From: Oscillospiraceae bacterium
GTDB taxonomy: Bacteria > Bacillota > Clostridia > Oscillospirales > Ruminococcaceae
Assembly: GCA_030533325.1 (NCBI GenBank)
Contig: JAUNJJ010000002.1
Location: forward strand, 1 to 64,000
Length of the DNA stretch: 64,000 bases
Direction: 5' to 3'
The position numbers and the translations under genes are program-made. The notes under the pieces were generated by a model. That model made no database searches. It saw only the letters and a program-made list of their open reading frames with translations, and was not told the origin of the DNA. Positions within the stretch are counted from its first letter, which is position 1; each line of letters starts with the position of its first letter. Shown here piece by piece: positions 26,480 to 36,487 of this stretch.

Positions 26480-27886
26480 ATGAATTTACAGAATAAAATT
26501 ATGCTGATTACCTATGCAGACAGCATGGGAAAAAATCTGAAGGATCTTCATGAGATTCTGAATAAACACTACAGAGACGCTGTGGGCGGTGTGCATATTC
26601 TTCCGTTTTTCCCGTCATCAGCAGACCGCGGATTTGCTCCTGTGTGTTATGACAAGGTTGACGAGGCATTCGGCGACTTTTCTGATATTGAATCAATCGG
26701 AAAGGAATACTACCTGATGTTTGACTTCATGGTCAATCACATTTCAGCAAGCTCAGAATACTTTCAGGATTTCCTGCAAAAGAAAGAATCTTCGGAATAT
26801 AAGGACTTTTTCATTCGTTACAGCAAATTCTGGAACGGTGAACCTACGCAGGAACAGGTAGATAAAATTTATAAAAGAAAGCCCCGCGCTCCATATATTG
26901 AGGCAGAATTTGAAGACGGCTCAAAAGAAAAAATCTGGTGTACATTCTGCGAAGAACAGATTGACCTTGATGTGACAACGGATAAAACAAAGGAATTTAT
27001 CCGCCGTACATTAAAGGATATGTGCAGTCACGGTGCGGCAGTAATTCGCCTTGACGCCTTTGCCTATGCTGTGAAAAAAGCAGACACAAGCTGTTTCTTT
27101 ATAGAACCGGATATCTGGGAACTGCTTTATGATATTGAAAAAATCGTGAAAGAAGAAAATGCGGAAATTCTTCCGGAAATTCACGAGCACTATACTATCC
27201 CTATGAAAATTGCAGACAAGGGATTCTGGATATATGACTTTGCACTTCCTGTACTTACACTTCATGCACTTTACAATCACACCGGAAAGTATCTCAGAGA
27301 CTGGCTTGAAAAATGCCCCATGAAGCAGTTTACTACTCTTGATACCCATGACGGTATCGGCATTGTTGATGTAAAAGACCTGCTGCCGGATGAAGAGATT
27401 GAAGCGGTCAAGGAACAGATGTACAGTCAGGGCGCAAACGTGAAGAAAATATACAGCTCTGAGGCATATAACAATCTTGACATCTATCAGGTCAATACTA
27501 CATACTATTCTGCGCTCGGCAACAACGATGATGCCTATTTGCTTGCCCGTGCAATTCAGTTTTTCGCTCCGGGTATTCCTCAGGTCTACTATGTGGGAAT
27601 GCTTGCAGGCTCAAATGATATTGAACTTATGGAACATACTAAAAACGGACGTGATATCAACCGCCATTATTATACTGCGGAAGAAGTTGACAGGGAACAG
27701 AACCGCCCGGTAGTTAAAAAACTTAAAGAACTTATGATTCTCAGAAATACTCATCCGGCATTTTCACTTGACGGTACAATAGAAGTCAGTGCAGATGATG
27801 ATAAACTTGTAATTACAAGAAAATACGGTGCAGAAAGCATAACATTAAAAGCAAATCTGTCAACCTGGCAGTTTGATATAAAATAA
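26480..27886 (+). CDS. gtfA: Sucrose phosphorylase (GH13_18)
   Basis: Cleaves sucrose with phosphate to glucose 1-phosphate and fructose in the cytoplasm. The N-terminal [12 protein letters not shown] is typical of the family. The catalytic triad is visible as nucleophile D192 in [13 protein letters not shown], acid/base E233 in LPEIHEHY, and D291 in THDGIG, close to the numbering in characterised sucrose phosphorylases. The 468-residue length is slightly short of the usual 480-500. It acts on the sucrose left after the GH36 enzyme removes galactose from raffinose. A related sucrose 6-phosphate phosphorylase cannot be fully excluded. Confidence 0.92.
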   Translation: MNLQNKIMLITYADSMGKNLKDLHEILNKHYRDAVGGVHILPFFPSSADRGFAPVCYDKVDEAFGDFSDIESIGKEYYLMFDFMVNHISASSEYFQDFLQKKESSEYKDFFIRYSKFWNGEPTQEQVDKIYKRKPRAPYIEAEFEDGSKEKIWCTFCEEQIDLDVTTDKTKEFIRRTLKDMCSHGAAVIRLDAFAYAVKKADTSCFFIEPDIWELLYDIEKIVKEENAEILPEIHEHYTIPMKIADKGFWIYDFALPVLTLHALYNHTGKYLRDWLEKCPMKQFTTLDTHDGIGIVDVKDLLPDEEIEAVKEQMYSQGANVKKIYSSEAYNNLDIYQVNTTYYSALGNNDDAYLLARAIQFFAPGIPQVYYVGMLAGSNDIELMEHTKNGRDINRHYYTAEEVDREQNRPVVKKLKELMILRNTHPAFSLDGTIEVSADDDKLVITRKYGAESITLKANLSTWQFDIK

Positions 27887-27899
27887 ACGAGGTGTTCAT

Positions 27900-30089
27900 A
27901 TGGCAATCATAATAAATGAAGAAACCGGTTTGTTTCAGCTCATAACAAAAAATACGGAATATCAGATGAAAGTTGATAAATACGGCTCATTAAAGCATTT
28001 GTGGTATGGTGAGAAAACCGGATATGATATGGAATATCTGCTTAATTTTCCGGATGTCGGCTTTTCCGGAAACATATATGAGGCTGGAGATGACCGCACT
28101 TATTCCCTTGATACTTTACCGCTGGAGTATTCGTGTGAGGGGGGTGGTGATTACAGAATACCGGCGGTGGCTGTAACTCATTCAGACGGCAGCAGCGCCC
28201 TTGACCTCAGATATCAGAGTTATCGTGCAATCAAAGGAAAATACGGCATAAACGGGCTGCCTTCCGTATACGCAGACGAGAGTGAATCAGATACGCTGGA
28301 AATCATTCTGAAAGATACCTGTTCAGATATTGAAATAACATTAAAATATGGCGTAATCGAAAAGCTTGATATCATCACACGGTGTGTTTCAGTCACCAAC
28401 AACTCAGCTGACCCGGTCACAATTACCAGAGCGGCAAGTCTTTGCCTTGATATTCCGCATGGAGACTGGGAGTGGATTCATTTTCACGGCAGACACGCCA
28501 TGGAACGTCAGACAGAACGAATGCCTCTGAATCATGGCATTCAGGAAAGTTCAAGCACAAGAGGAACTTCAAGCCATCAGCAGAATCCATCTGTTCTGCT
28601 TTGTTCACCGGACTGTACTGAAACTTCAGGCAGCTGTATTGGTGCGACTCTTATGTACAGCGGCAGCTTTCAGACAAAAATACAGCTTGACCAGTTAAAT
28701 CAGGTACGTCTTGTTATGGGTATTCACCCGGATATGTTCCGCTGGGAGCTTAAACCCTCTGACACCTTTGATACACCGGAAGTAATACTGTCATACAGTG
28801 GCTGCGGCATGGAAACTTTGTCCCATAATTTTCACAGGGTTATCCGTGAACACGTTTGCAGAGGTAAATATAAACTGGCTGAACGTCCGGTTCTGATAAA
28901 CAACTGGGAAGCCACCTATTTTGACTTTGACGAACAGAAGATAATTAAAATCGCTGAGCAGGCAGCAGAGCTCGGCGTGGATCTTCTGGTACTGGATGAC
29001 GGCTGGTTCGGCAAAAGAGATGATGACTGTTCCGGACTCGGAGACTGGTTTGTAAACGAAGAAAAGCTGCACGGCGGACTTGGAAAGCTTGCTGAAAAGA
29101 TAAACGCAATGGGTATGAAATTCGGATTATGGTTTGAACCGGAAATGGTTTCAGAGAACAGCAATCTTTATCGTGAGCATCCTGAATGGGCTATAAAGAT
29201 ACCATCAAGAAATCCGGTCAAAAGCCGTTATCAGCTGGTACTGGATATGACAAATCAGGAAGTCAGAGAATACCTTTTTGATACAATAAGCAAGGTTCTC
29301 AACAGCGCCAGTATCTCTTATGTGAAATGGGATATGAACCGCAGTATATGCGACTGGTACACGCCATGCCTTTCATCGGCAAATCAGGGTGAAATGCCGC
29401 ATCGCTATGTACTGGGACTCTATGAACTTCTTGAACGCCTGACTTCCGCCTTTCCTGAAATACTCTTTGAAGGCTGCAGTGGCGGAGGCGGACGATTTGA
29501 CGCAGGTATGCTTTACTACTGTCCGCAGATATGGTGCAGTGATGACACAGACGCTTATGAGCGCACAAAAATACAATATGGAACATCATTTTTCTATCCG
29601 GTTTCTGCTGTAGGTTCTCATGTTTCAGCTGTTCCGAATCACCAGACCGGACGAGTAACCCCAATTGAAACAAGAGCTGTTACTGCTATGGCCGGCAGCT
29701 TTGGCTATGAACTTGACCTGAATACGCTGTCTGAGTCAGAAAAGCAGGAGGTAAAGGAACAGATTATCCGCTTTAAAAAATACGGCCCGCTGATTCACAA
29801 TGGTTCTTACTACAGGCTTAGCAATCCTATGAAAGACAAATTTGCGGTATGGGAATTTGTTTCGGAAAATCAGAAGGAAGTACTTGTACACAGCGTTATT
29901 TTCCATACAGAGCCAAATCATACACAGTATCATATCCGACTGCGCGGACTGCTGCCGGAAATCAATTACCGCCTTGCTGAAAACGGAAACATTTACAGCG
30001 GATCCGCACTTATGAACGGCGGAATTTTACTGCCGGAGTCATGGGGAGATTATGCACCGGCTGAAATGCATTTTATTGCCGAAAACTAA
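27900..30089 (+). CDS. aga: Alpha-galactosidase (GH36)
   Basis: Hydrolyses terminal alpha-1,6-galactose from raffinose, melibiose and stachyose. The 729-residue size fits the tetrameric bacterial GH36 group. The N-terminal beta-supersandwich (to about 330) precedes a (beta/alpha)8 barrel with LLVLDDGWFGKRDDD, nucleophile D478 in YVKWDMNRS, GCSGGGGRFD, and the acid/base pair region CSDDTDAYER (D548). There is no signal peptide, so it is intracellular and acts on imported oligosaccharides. It lies 13 bp after the phosphorylase gene. Confidence 0.96.
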   Translation: MAIIINEETGLFQLITKNTEYQMKVDKYGSLKHLWYGEKTGYDMEYLLNFPDVGFSGNIYEAGDDRTYSLDTLPLEYSCEGGGDYRIPAVAVTHSDGSSALDLRYQSYRAIKGKYGINGLPSVYADESESDTLEIILKDTCSDIEITLKYGVIEKLDIITRCVSVTNNSADPVTITRAASLCLDIPHGDWEWIHFHGRHAMERQTERMPLNHGIQESSSTRGTSSHQQNPSVLLCSPDCTETSGSCIGATLMYSGSFQTKIQLDQLNQVRLVMGIHPDMFRWELKPSDTFDTPEVILSYSGCGMETLSHNFHRVIREHVCRGKYKLAERPVLINNWEATYFDFDEQKIIKIAEQAAELGVDLLVLDDGWFGKRDDDCSGLGDWFVNEEKLHGGLGKLAEKINAMGMKFGLWFEPEMVSENSNLYREHPEWAIKIPSRNPVKSRYQLVLDMTNQEVREYLFDTISKVLNSASISYVKWDMNRSICDWYTPCLSSANQGEMPHRYVLGLYELLERLTSAFPEILFEGCSGGGGRFDAGMLYYCPQIWCSDDTDAYERTKIQYGTSFFYPVSAVGSHVSAVPNHQTGRVTPIETRAVTAMAGSFGYELDLNTLSESEKQEVKEQIIRFKKYGPLIHNGSYYRLSNPMKDKFAVWEFVSENQKEVLVHSVIFHTEPNHTQYHIRLRGLLPEINYRLAENGNIYSGSALMNGGILLPESWGDYAPAEMHFIAEN

Positions 30090-30103
30090 CAGGAGGACGT
30101 CCT

Positions 30104-31393
30104 ATGAAATATCAGAAATTCAAAGAACAGCTTAACAATGGCGGTTTTGACAAAGTCATAAAAGAACTCTACGGCAGTTCTGAACAGATAATTTCACATC
30201 AGAAAAAGCGTTATCTTGAAGCAGCAGAAAAATTTAATGAATATTTTCCCGGACATGACGAGATTCAGATTTACTCTGCACCGGGGCGTACCGAAATCGG
30301 TGGCAATCACACCGACCACCAGCATGGCTGTGTGCTTGCAGCAGCTGTAAATCTGGATATAATTGCAGTTGTTGCATTTCATAACGAGGGTGTCATTCGT
30401 TTAAAGTCCGTCGGATATTCCCAAAACTATGTTGATTTAAGTGACCTTTCTGTACATAATAAAGAAAAGGGCAGCTCGTCAGCACTGATTCGCGGGATTG
30501 CCTCCCGATTTCACGAAATGGGAGTCCGGATTTCCGGTTTTGACGTATACACTACCTCAGACGTTTTAAGCGGAAGCGGATTATCCTCATCAGCGGCATT
30601 TGAAATTCTGATTGGTACGATCATTGACAGTCATTTCAATCAGGGGAAAGCCGGAGCTGTGGAAATTGCCAAAATCGGTCAGTATGCCGAAAATGTGTAC
30701 TTCGGCAAAAAAAGCGGTCTTATGGATCAGATGGTAAGCTCTGTAGGCGGACTTGTTTCAATTGATTTTCATGATACAGAAAATCCGGAAATAAAAAGCT
30801 TTCCCTATGACTTTGAAGCATCCGGTTACTGCCTGTGCGTGACTGACACAAAAGGCAGTCATGCAAATCTGACTGATGATTATGTTGCGGTACGCTCTGA
30901 AATGGAGAGCATTGCGGCACAATTTGGGAAAGCGTTTCTAAGAGATGTGAATGAAAATGAGTTTTACAGTGCGATTCCGGAACTGAGAAAAAAATGTTCT
31001 GACCGTGCCGTAATGAGAGCCGCTCATTTCTTTTCGGAAAACAAGCGTGCTGTACTTGAGACGAACGCTCTTTCAGACGGAAATATGGATTATTTCCTTG
31101 AACTTTTAAGGCAGTCGGGCGAATCTTCGGCAAATCTTCTGCAAAATCTGTACTCCTGTTCACAGCCAGCTCAGCAGGAAATTCCCCTTGGTATTATGTT
31201 AAGCAGGAAGATTCTTGGGAAAAACGGAGCTGTCAGAGTTCACGGCGGCGGCTTTGCAGGAACGATTCAGGCATTTGTGCCTGCGGAAAAAGTAAATGAT
31301 TATTCGCAGGAAATGAACCGTATTTTTGGTGACGGAAGCTGTTATATTCTGAGGATTCGTCCTGCGGGCGGTATAGAAATAACGAAGGGATAA
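30104..31393 (+). CDS. galK: Galactokinase
   Basis: Phosphorylates galactose released by the GH36 enzyme to galactose 1-phosphate. The 429 residues include the GHMP-kinase signatures: APGRTEIGGNHTDHQ (galactose binding), LSGSGLSSSAAFE (ATP loop) and VRVHGGGFAGTIQAF (motif 3). It carries a roughly 45-residue N-terminal extension over the minimal enzyme, as in several Clostridia. A GGAGG site precedes the ATG. It is next to class II galT. Confidence 0.95.
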   Translation: MKYQKFKEQLNNGGFDKVIKELYGSSEQIISHQKKRYLEAAEKFNEYFPGHDEIQIYSAPGRTEIGGNHTDHQHGCVLAAAVNLDIIAVVAFHNEGVIRLKSVGYSQNYVDLSDLSVHNKEKGSSSALIRGIASRFHEMGVRISGFDVYTTSDVLSGSGLSSSAAFEILIGTIIDSHFNQGKAGAVEIAKIGQYAENVYFGKKSGLMDQMVSSVGGLVSIDFHDTENPEIKSFPYDFEASGYCLCVTDTKGSHANLTDDYVAVRSEMESIAAQFGKAFLRDVNENEFYSAIPELRKKCSDRAVMRAAHFFSENKRAVLETNALSDGNMDYFLELLRQSGESSANLLQNLYSCSQPAQQEIPLGIMLSRKILGKNGAVRVHGGGFAGTIQAFVPAEKVNDYSQEMNRIFGDGSCYILRIRPAGGIEITKG

Positions 31394-31417
31394 CGATGCA
31401 TAAAAGGAGTGCAGGAT

Positions 31418-32926
31418 ATGATTTATGATGATATTCAGCGGCTGATAAGCTACGCCATAAAAAATGAATTGATTACTCCGGAAGATATTTACGTAATTCG
31501 CAATCAGCTGATGGAGATTTTTCAGCTGACTGACTGGCAGGAATCCGGGGCAGACTGCCATAATGCCGACATTGATGCGATTCTTTGTCCTCTTGTGGAT
31601 TACGCCTGTACACACAATATCATTTCTGACACAACTGCCTCCCGTGACTTGTTTGATACAAAGCTCATGGGAATTCTCACACCAATGCCGAGGGAGGTAA
31701 CAGCTGAATTTTGCCGGCGTTATACAAAATCTCCGGAAACAGCCACGGACTGGTATTTTAATTTCAGTCAAAAGGTAAATTATGTTCGTCAGGGCAGAAT
31801 TGCCAGAGATTTGAAGTGGACTTATCAATCCGGTTACGGTACGCTGGATATCACCATAAACCGTTCCAAACCGGAGAAAGATCCGAAGGATATTGCTGCT
31901 GCAAAAGCGACACCGGCAGAAGCTTATCCAAAATGTCAGCTGTGTCCGGAAAATGCGGGCTTTGCAGGAAATCTGAATCATCCGGCAAGACAAAATCTGC
32001 GCCCGGTTTCCATGAACGTTTCCGGAGAAAGCTGGCAGCTTCAGTATTCGCCCTATGGCTACTACAATGAGCATTGCATTGTATTCAATGAAAATCATAC
32101 GGCGATGAAAATTGATGATACAGTCTTTGAAAAGCTGTTTGACGTACTGGATTACCTCCCCCATTATTTTGTCGGCTCAAATGCGGACCTGCCTGTTGTG
32201 GGCGGCTCAATTCTCAGTCATGAACATTTTCAGGGCGGAAGATACACATTTGCAATGGAAAAAGCACAAATTGAAAAGAATTTCTGTATACCACAGTTTT
32301 CAGGCGTACAGGCAGGCATTGTAAAATGGCCCATGTCTGTTATCCGGCTGAAATCCGAAAACAGAAGCAGTCTGTCTGCAGCCTGCAGCTATATTCTGAA
32401 AAAATGGCGCACTTACAGTGATGAAAGTGCTGACATACTGGCAGAGACAAATGGAACACCGCATAACACAATCACACCCATTGCACGAATGAACGGCAGC
32501 TGTTATGAATGTGATCTGGTTTTGCGTAACAATCGTACAACAGAGGAACGACCGCTGGGATTGTTTCATCCAAATCCGTCTTTACATCATATCAAAAAGG
32601 AGAATATCGGTCTGATTGAAGTCATGGGACTGGCAGTATTGCCGTCACGTCTTGCAAAAGAGCTGGCAGCTGTGGAGGAAGGACTTCTGTCCGGAAAAGA
32701 TCTTCATAATGCCCCGCTTACTGCTGCTCATGCTGAATGGGCTGAGAAAATACTGCAGAATCATCCGGATTTTTCAAAAGAAAATGCTTCGGATATCGTT
32801 CGTGCAGAGGTTGGCAAAGTTTTCGAACAGGTCTTGCTGGACGCCGGAGTTTTCAAAAGAAATGAAACCGGCGAACAGGCATTTAACAGATTTGTATACA
32901 CACTGACAAAGGAAGTGCTTTCATGA
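31418..32926 (+). CDS. galT: Galactose-1-phosphate uridylyltransferase, class II
   Basis: Exchanges galactose 1-phosphate with UDP-glucose to give UDP-galactose and glucose 1-phosphate. The 502-residue length and the active-site H268/H270 in LSHEHFQGG identify the Firmicutes-type (class II) enzyme. PVVGGSILSHEH and PHNTITPIARM support it. I chose the ATG at 31418, 8 bp after AGGAG, over an in-frame GTG inside the Shine-Dalgarno. The stop overlaps the GH31 start. The epimerase completing the cycle is at 131-1150. Confidence 0.95.
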   Translation: MIYDDIQRLISYAIKNELITPEDIYVIRNQLMEIFQLTDWQESGADCHNADIDAILCPLVDYACTHNIISDTTASRDLFDTKLMGILTPMPREVTAEFCRRYTKSPETATDWYFNFSQKVNYVRQGRIARDLKWTYQSGYGTLDITINRSKPEKDPKDIAAAKATPAEAYPKCQLCPENAGFAGNLNHPARQNLRPVSMNVSGESWQLQYSPYGYYNEHCIVFNENHTAMKIDDTVFEKLFDVLDYLPHYFVGSNADLPVVGGSILSHEHFQGGRYTFAMEKAQIEKNFCIPQFSGVQAGIVKWPMSVIRLKSENRSSLSAACSYILKKWRTYSDESADILAETNGTPHNTITPIARMNGSCYECDLVLRNNRTTEERPLGLFHPNPSLHHIKKENIGLIEVMGLAVLPSRLAKELAAVEEGLLSGKDLHNAPLTAAHAEWAEKILQNHPDFSKENASDIVRAEVGKVFEQVLLDAGVFKRNETGEQAFNRFVYTLTKEVLS

Positions 32927-34908
32927 TAAAAAAATATATTTACGGGAACCCTTTCCCAACTGATGCTGTTGTAAAGGATATTGCAAAATCTGAGGATAAG
33001 CTCCCTTTTTTTGAAACGGACAATAACGGCACATTTACCTTCGGTCTTTCCGAAGATGATATTGTATATGGTCTGGGCGAACAGATAAGAGGGATAAATA
33101 AAAGAGGCTGGCAGTATGTCAGCTGGAACTACGACAACCCGAATCACCATGAGGACGCACGTTCGCTTTACGGCTCCCATAATTTTATAATAATCAGCGG
33201 AAGACAGACCTTCGGGGCATTTTTCGACTATGCGGGCAGAATGGAATTTGACATTGGATATACCAGGCGAAGCAAAATGCAGATAAAAGCTGAGAAAAAT
33301 GACCTTATCGTTTATATAATCACAGGTGAAAACGAAAAGGATATTGTAAAGCAGTTCAGACAGCTTATCGGCAAAAGCTATATTCCTCCACTCTGGGCAT
33401 TCGGCTACGGTCAGAGCCGCTGGGGATATAAGAATGAACAGGATATACGCACTGTCGCCCGGCAGTACAAGGCTTCGGGCATACCGCTTGACAGCATCTA
33501 TCTTGATATTGACTATATGGAACACTATAAGGATTTTACCGTTGACAGGGAACGTTTTACCGATCTCGGGAAGCTTACTGCCGATATGAAAGCGCAGGGT
33601 ATCCGCCTTGTTCCGATAATCGATGCAGGCGTTAAAATAGAAAAGGGCTATGATATTTATGAGGAAGGTGTCCAAAACAATTACTTCTGCAAAAATGCCG
33701 ATGGCGGAGACTTTGTGGGAGCAGTATGGCCGGGACGTGTACATTTCCCTGACTTTTTGCAGCCCCGGGCGAGAAAGTGGTTCGGAAAAAAATATTCGGT
33801 TCTCACAAAGCTTGGCATTGAGGGATTCTGGAACGATATGAACGAACCGGCAATCTTCTATACTGAGGACAGGCTTGCTGATACCTGTGCTGAAATCGAA
33901 AACCTCACCTCCGGAAACATGGGTATCGATGAGTATTTCGCATTCACGGGAATGGTTGCAGGACTTAACGGAAACATCGGAGACTATGACAAATTCTATC
34001 ACAACATAAACGGAAGGATGATAAATCACCGCGAGGTTCACAATCTATATGGAATGAATATGACCCGTTCTGCTTTTGAGGCTTTACAGGAGATCTGTCC
34101 CGAAAAGCGCACACTGTTTTTCTCACGCTCTTCCTATATCGGAGCACACCGTTACGGTGGCATCTGGCAGGGTGACAACAAATCATGGTGGTCTCATATA
34201 CTCCAGTCCATGCAGCAGCTTCCGGCGCTGAATATGGCAGGATTCCTCTTTACAGGTTCGGATACAGGCGGCTTCGGCTGTGACACAACCGAAGATCTGG
34301 TGCTCCGCTGGCTGCAGTATTCCCTGTTCACGCCGCTTTTCCGAAATCATTCTGCAGAGGGAACACGCATGCAGGAACTTTACTGCTTTGATAACGTAAA
34401 TGCTGCCGCTGAAATGATAAAAATACGCTACCGCCTGATTCCATATCTCTACAGCGAATTTCTGAAAGCTGCACTGAACGATGAAATGATGTTCAGACCT
34501 CTTGCATTTGATTTTCATGATGATCCTATGGCAAAACAGGTTGATGATCAGCTCCTTCTTGGAAATGAGCTGATGATTGCCCCGGTGTACAGGCAGAATG
34601 CTCAGGGACGATATGTTTATCTCCCGGAAGAAATGATGCTGATAAGAATGAAATCGAGTAATGAACATATTACAGAAATTCTTCCAAAAGGTCATCACTA
34701 TGTCGATATTGCACTTGACGAGCTGGTTTTCTTTATCCGCAGCAAAAAGTCTGTCCCATTTGGCAAAGCCGCATACAATACATCTGAAATAGATATGAAC
34801 TCGCTTGATCTTCTGGGCTATCCTGACAGTTCATATGTACTTTATTCGGATAACGGAATTTCCCCGGTTTCCGATGATAGTCTCAGTATTTCTGAATTAC
34901 GTAAGTAA
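32923..34908 (+). CDS. GH31 alpha-glucosidase-like enzyme
   Basis: A 661-residue intracellular glycosidase. The barrel carries IPLDSIYLDIDYMEHYKDFT, the nucleophile D305 in GFWNDMNEP, and the acid/base Asp (about 418) in IWQGDNKSWWSH; TGSDTGGF follows. GH31 members hydrolyse alpha-glucosides, and a few are alpha-xylosidases or alpha-galactosidases. Its place at the operon end, in an ATGA overlap with galT, suggests it handles an alpha-linked glucose unit that comes in with galactosides, such as isomaltose-type sugars. The exact substrate is unknown. Confidence 0.9.
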   Translation: MIKKYIYGNPFPTDAVVKDIAKSEDKLPFFETDNNGTFTFGLSEDDIVYGLGEQIRGINKRGWQYVSWNYDNPNHHEDARSLYGSHNFIIISGRQTFGAFFDYAGRMEFDIGYTRRSKMQIKAEKNDLIVYIITGENEKDIVKQFRQLIGKSYIPPLWAFGYGQSRWGYKNEQDIRTVARQYKASGIPLDSIYLDIDYMEHYKDFTVDRERFTDLGKLTADMKAQGIRLVPIIDAGVKIEKGYDIYEEGVQNNYFCKNADGGDFVGAVWPGRVHFPDFLQPRARKWFGKKYSVLTKLGIEGFWNDMNEPAIFYTEDRLADTCAEIENLTSGNMGIDEYFAFTGMVAGLNGNIGDYDKFYHNINGRMINHREVHNLYGMNMTRSAFEALQEICPEKRTLFFSRSSYIGAHRYGGIWQGDNKSWWSHILQSMQQLPALNMAGFLFTGSDTGGFGCDTTEDLVLRWLQYSLFTPLFRNHSAEGTRMQELYCFDNVNAAAEMIKIRYRLIPYLYSEFLKAALNDEMMFRPLAFDFHDDPMAKQVDDQLLLGNELMIAPVYRQNAQGRYVYLPEEMMLIRMKSSNEHITEILPKGHHYVDIALDELVFFIRSKKSVPFGKAAYNTSEIDMNSLDLLGYPDSSYVLYSDNGISPVSDDSLSISELRK

Positions 34909-34957
34909 ATAAACCCCTGAACGTAAAATCTGAATCTTACGCAAATAATGCGGAAAT

Positions 34958-34990
34958 AAAAAATCGGTATCGTTATGATACCGATTTTTT
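34958..34990. terminator. Bidirectional terminator between convergent operons
   Basis: AAAAATCGGTATC pairs with GATACCGATTTTT over a short loop, flanked by A and T runs on the two sides. It closes the alpha-galactoside operon from the left and the surface-fibre locus from the right. Confidence 0.9.
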
Positions 34991-35006
34991 CATATGAATA
35001 TCACGT

Positions 35007-35273
35007 TTATTTTTGTCCCTTATCCTTGCTGTCACCATTTTTCTGAGCCATATACATATCCAGTTTTTTCTGAATCTCATTCATGTGGTTTCTGCATGCA
35101 GTTATTTCACCAGTGTATTTGTTGAACCACTCTACATCGGCTTCGTTTGGTTCTTCCTGCAGGAGAATGGCCTGAACAAGCGCTGACTGGGAACGGGAAC
35201 GCTTTCTTTCTATTTCCTCAATAGTTACCAGACATTTTTTTATTTCTTTTTTATATTTTTCCTTTTCAAACAT
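35007..35273 (-). CDS. Small helical protein of unknown function
   Basis: An 88-residue, highly charged, probably all-helical protein (FEKEKYKKEIKKCLVTIEEI, then RNHMNEIQKKLDMYM). There is no signal peptide or membrane segment. The ATG at 35273 follows AGGGGG. It is the last gene of the fibre-locus transcript, 22 bp after a membrane protein of similar helical character. I do not recognise a family. A structural partner of the neighbouring membrane protein is possible but only inferred. Confidence 0.6.
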   Translation of the reverse strand: MFEKEKYKKEIKKCLVTIEEIERKRSRSQSALVQAILLQEEPNEADVEWFNKYTGEITACRNHMNEIQKKLDMYMAQKNGDSKDKGQK

Positions 35274-35295
35274 ATCAAAACCCCCTGTAATCAAA

Positions 35296-35748
35296 TCATG
35301 TTCCTAGTTTTTCTATGGAATCGACTATTTCCCGGACTTCATCATATCCTTTGTCAAGATGCTCAGTGATGTGAGTCAGGGCTGTGCCTGTCTGTTCAAG
35401 TTTTTCCTTCATCTGAACCGGATACTTTACAAAGCAGTAGTAAAGCTCATTTATCGTTTTCTGCTCTTCTGCATAATCATCAATCAGAAAAACAAAAGCT
35501 CTTGCTGCCCCCATATCGGAGACTATCATGTTATAGTGAATATCATAGTCGGTCTTTTTAGAAAGATATTTTTCTATTTCATCGGCTGTCTGAGCCAGAT
35601 TGTATTCGTAACGGTCTATGTAGGTAAGTCTCACTTTGGCCTTTTCATCCGAATAAAGTCCGGCAAATATAAAAGCTGCAGCGATTGCTCCGAATGCGAC
35701 AATGACCGCCACCCACATTCTCAGTTTCATTATTTTTTCCTGATTCAT
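35296..35748 (-). CDS. Single-pass membrane protein with extracytoplasmic helical domain
   Basis: A 150-residue protein with one membrane helix near the N-terminus (MWVAVIVAFGAIAAAFIFAG). An extracytoplasmic, probably helical part of about 115 residues follows (YNLAQTADEIEKYLSKK, EKLEQTGTALTHITEHLDKG). No known domain is recognised. It lies 6 bp after a SipW-type signal peptidase, and I take the ATG at 35748 although a TTG start three codons earlier is possible. It is probably a component or chaperone of the same secretion apparatus. Confidence 0.65.
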   Translation of the reverse strand: MNQEKIMKLRMWVAVIVAFGAIAAAFIFAGLYSDEKAKVRLTYIDRYEYNLAQTADEIEKYLSKKTDYDIHYNMIVSDMGAARAFVFLIDDYAEEQKTINELYYCFVKYPVQMKEKLEQTGTALTHITEHLDKGYDEVREIVDSIEKLGT

Positions 35749-35753
35749 AGTTG

Positions 35754-36455
35754 TCAATTACCCTCGTTTTTCTTCTGCGCGTTAATTTCGTCGCTGCTCA
35801 CGGCATCTGAAGGAAGTCCTGTTTCAGCCAGTCGCTTCTTTTCGCGTTCTACTGCCTCTCTGAAAAGCCTTTCCCTTTCCTGTGAAATGAGCTCTTCCTT
35901 TTCGGACAGACACTTCATGCCAAGCCTGGCAACAGTGACCGCCTCACAAATAGTTATCGTCAGTAAAGGGAGAAATGTAAATATCAGAAGCAGTTTTTTT
36001 ACCGAGACAAATGAATTTATCCATCTGAGGAACCTCGATTTTCCGCTGTATTTTCCAATTATACGGTCAGCAGGAACTCTTGCACTGTCCTCACTGGTGC
36101 AGGCATCTCCCTTTGTTATGAATTCACCATTGTCGGTTATTCCGGTTATCCTGTGAGTATTCGGAATGTTGTAAATAGCTTCGTCCAGTGAGTAAAAACA
36201 GATTATATCACCCTCCTTAAGAGAGGAAACATCTGTTTTTTTTATGATAATATAGTCTCCCTCGTGTATTGACGGCTCCATGCTGCCTGTGATCACCTTC
36301 ATAACGACAGTGCCGAAGAGATCTGCTGTTTTGCCGCGGGAGCTGCAAACGAGTACGTAGACTGTAAGTGCTGTCAGAAATATAAGTACAGCTGTCAGAA
36401 GCCATACGGATATTTTTGAGACAATATCATAAACCTTGTTTGTTGTTTTCTTCAT
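35754..36455 (-). CDS. ER-type signal peptidase I (SipW-like), first copy
   Basis: A 233-residue membrane protease of the S26B type that uses Ser/His. The nucleophile S58 lies in ITGSMEPSI and the general-base H101 in NTHRITGI, where bacterial SPase I would have Lys; FITKGDAC follows. One membrane helix precedes the domain and one follows near 155-185. The C-terminal cytoplasmic tail of about 55 residues is unusually charged. SipW-class enzymes process TasA-like fibre proteins in Bacillus. Substrates here are probably the proteins at 40.9 and 55-59.7 kb. Confidence 0.9.
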   Translation of the reverse strand: MKKTTNKVYDIVSKISVWLLTAVLIFLTALTVYVLVCSSRGKTADLFGTVVMKVITGSMEPSIHEGDYIIIKKTDVSSLKEGDIICFYSLDEAIYNIPNTHRITGITDNGEFITKGDACTSEDSARVPADRIIGKYSGKSRFLRWINSFVSVKKLLLIFTFLPLLTITICEAVTVARLGMKCLSEKEELISQERERLFREAVEREKKRLAETGLPSDAVSSDEINAQKKNEGN

Positions 36456-36487
36456 TGTAAGCGAACCTTTCTGAAACATCACTGTTT

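Noticed and set aside
31199..32164. A 321-codon open frame on the minus strand
   Set aside because: It is an antisense shadow of galK and galT, without a ribosome site or family resemblance.
32761..34041. A 426-codon open frame on the minus strand
   Set aside because: It lies antisense to galT and the GH31 gene, whose motifs and operon overlaps are clear. Its translation shows no recognisable family.
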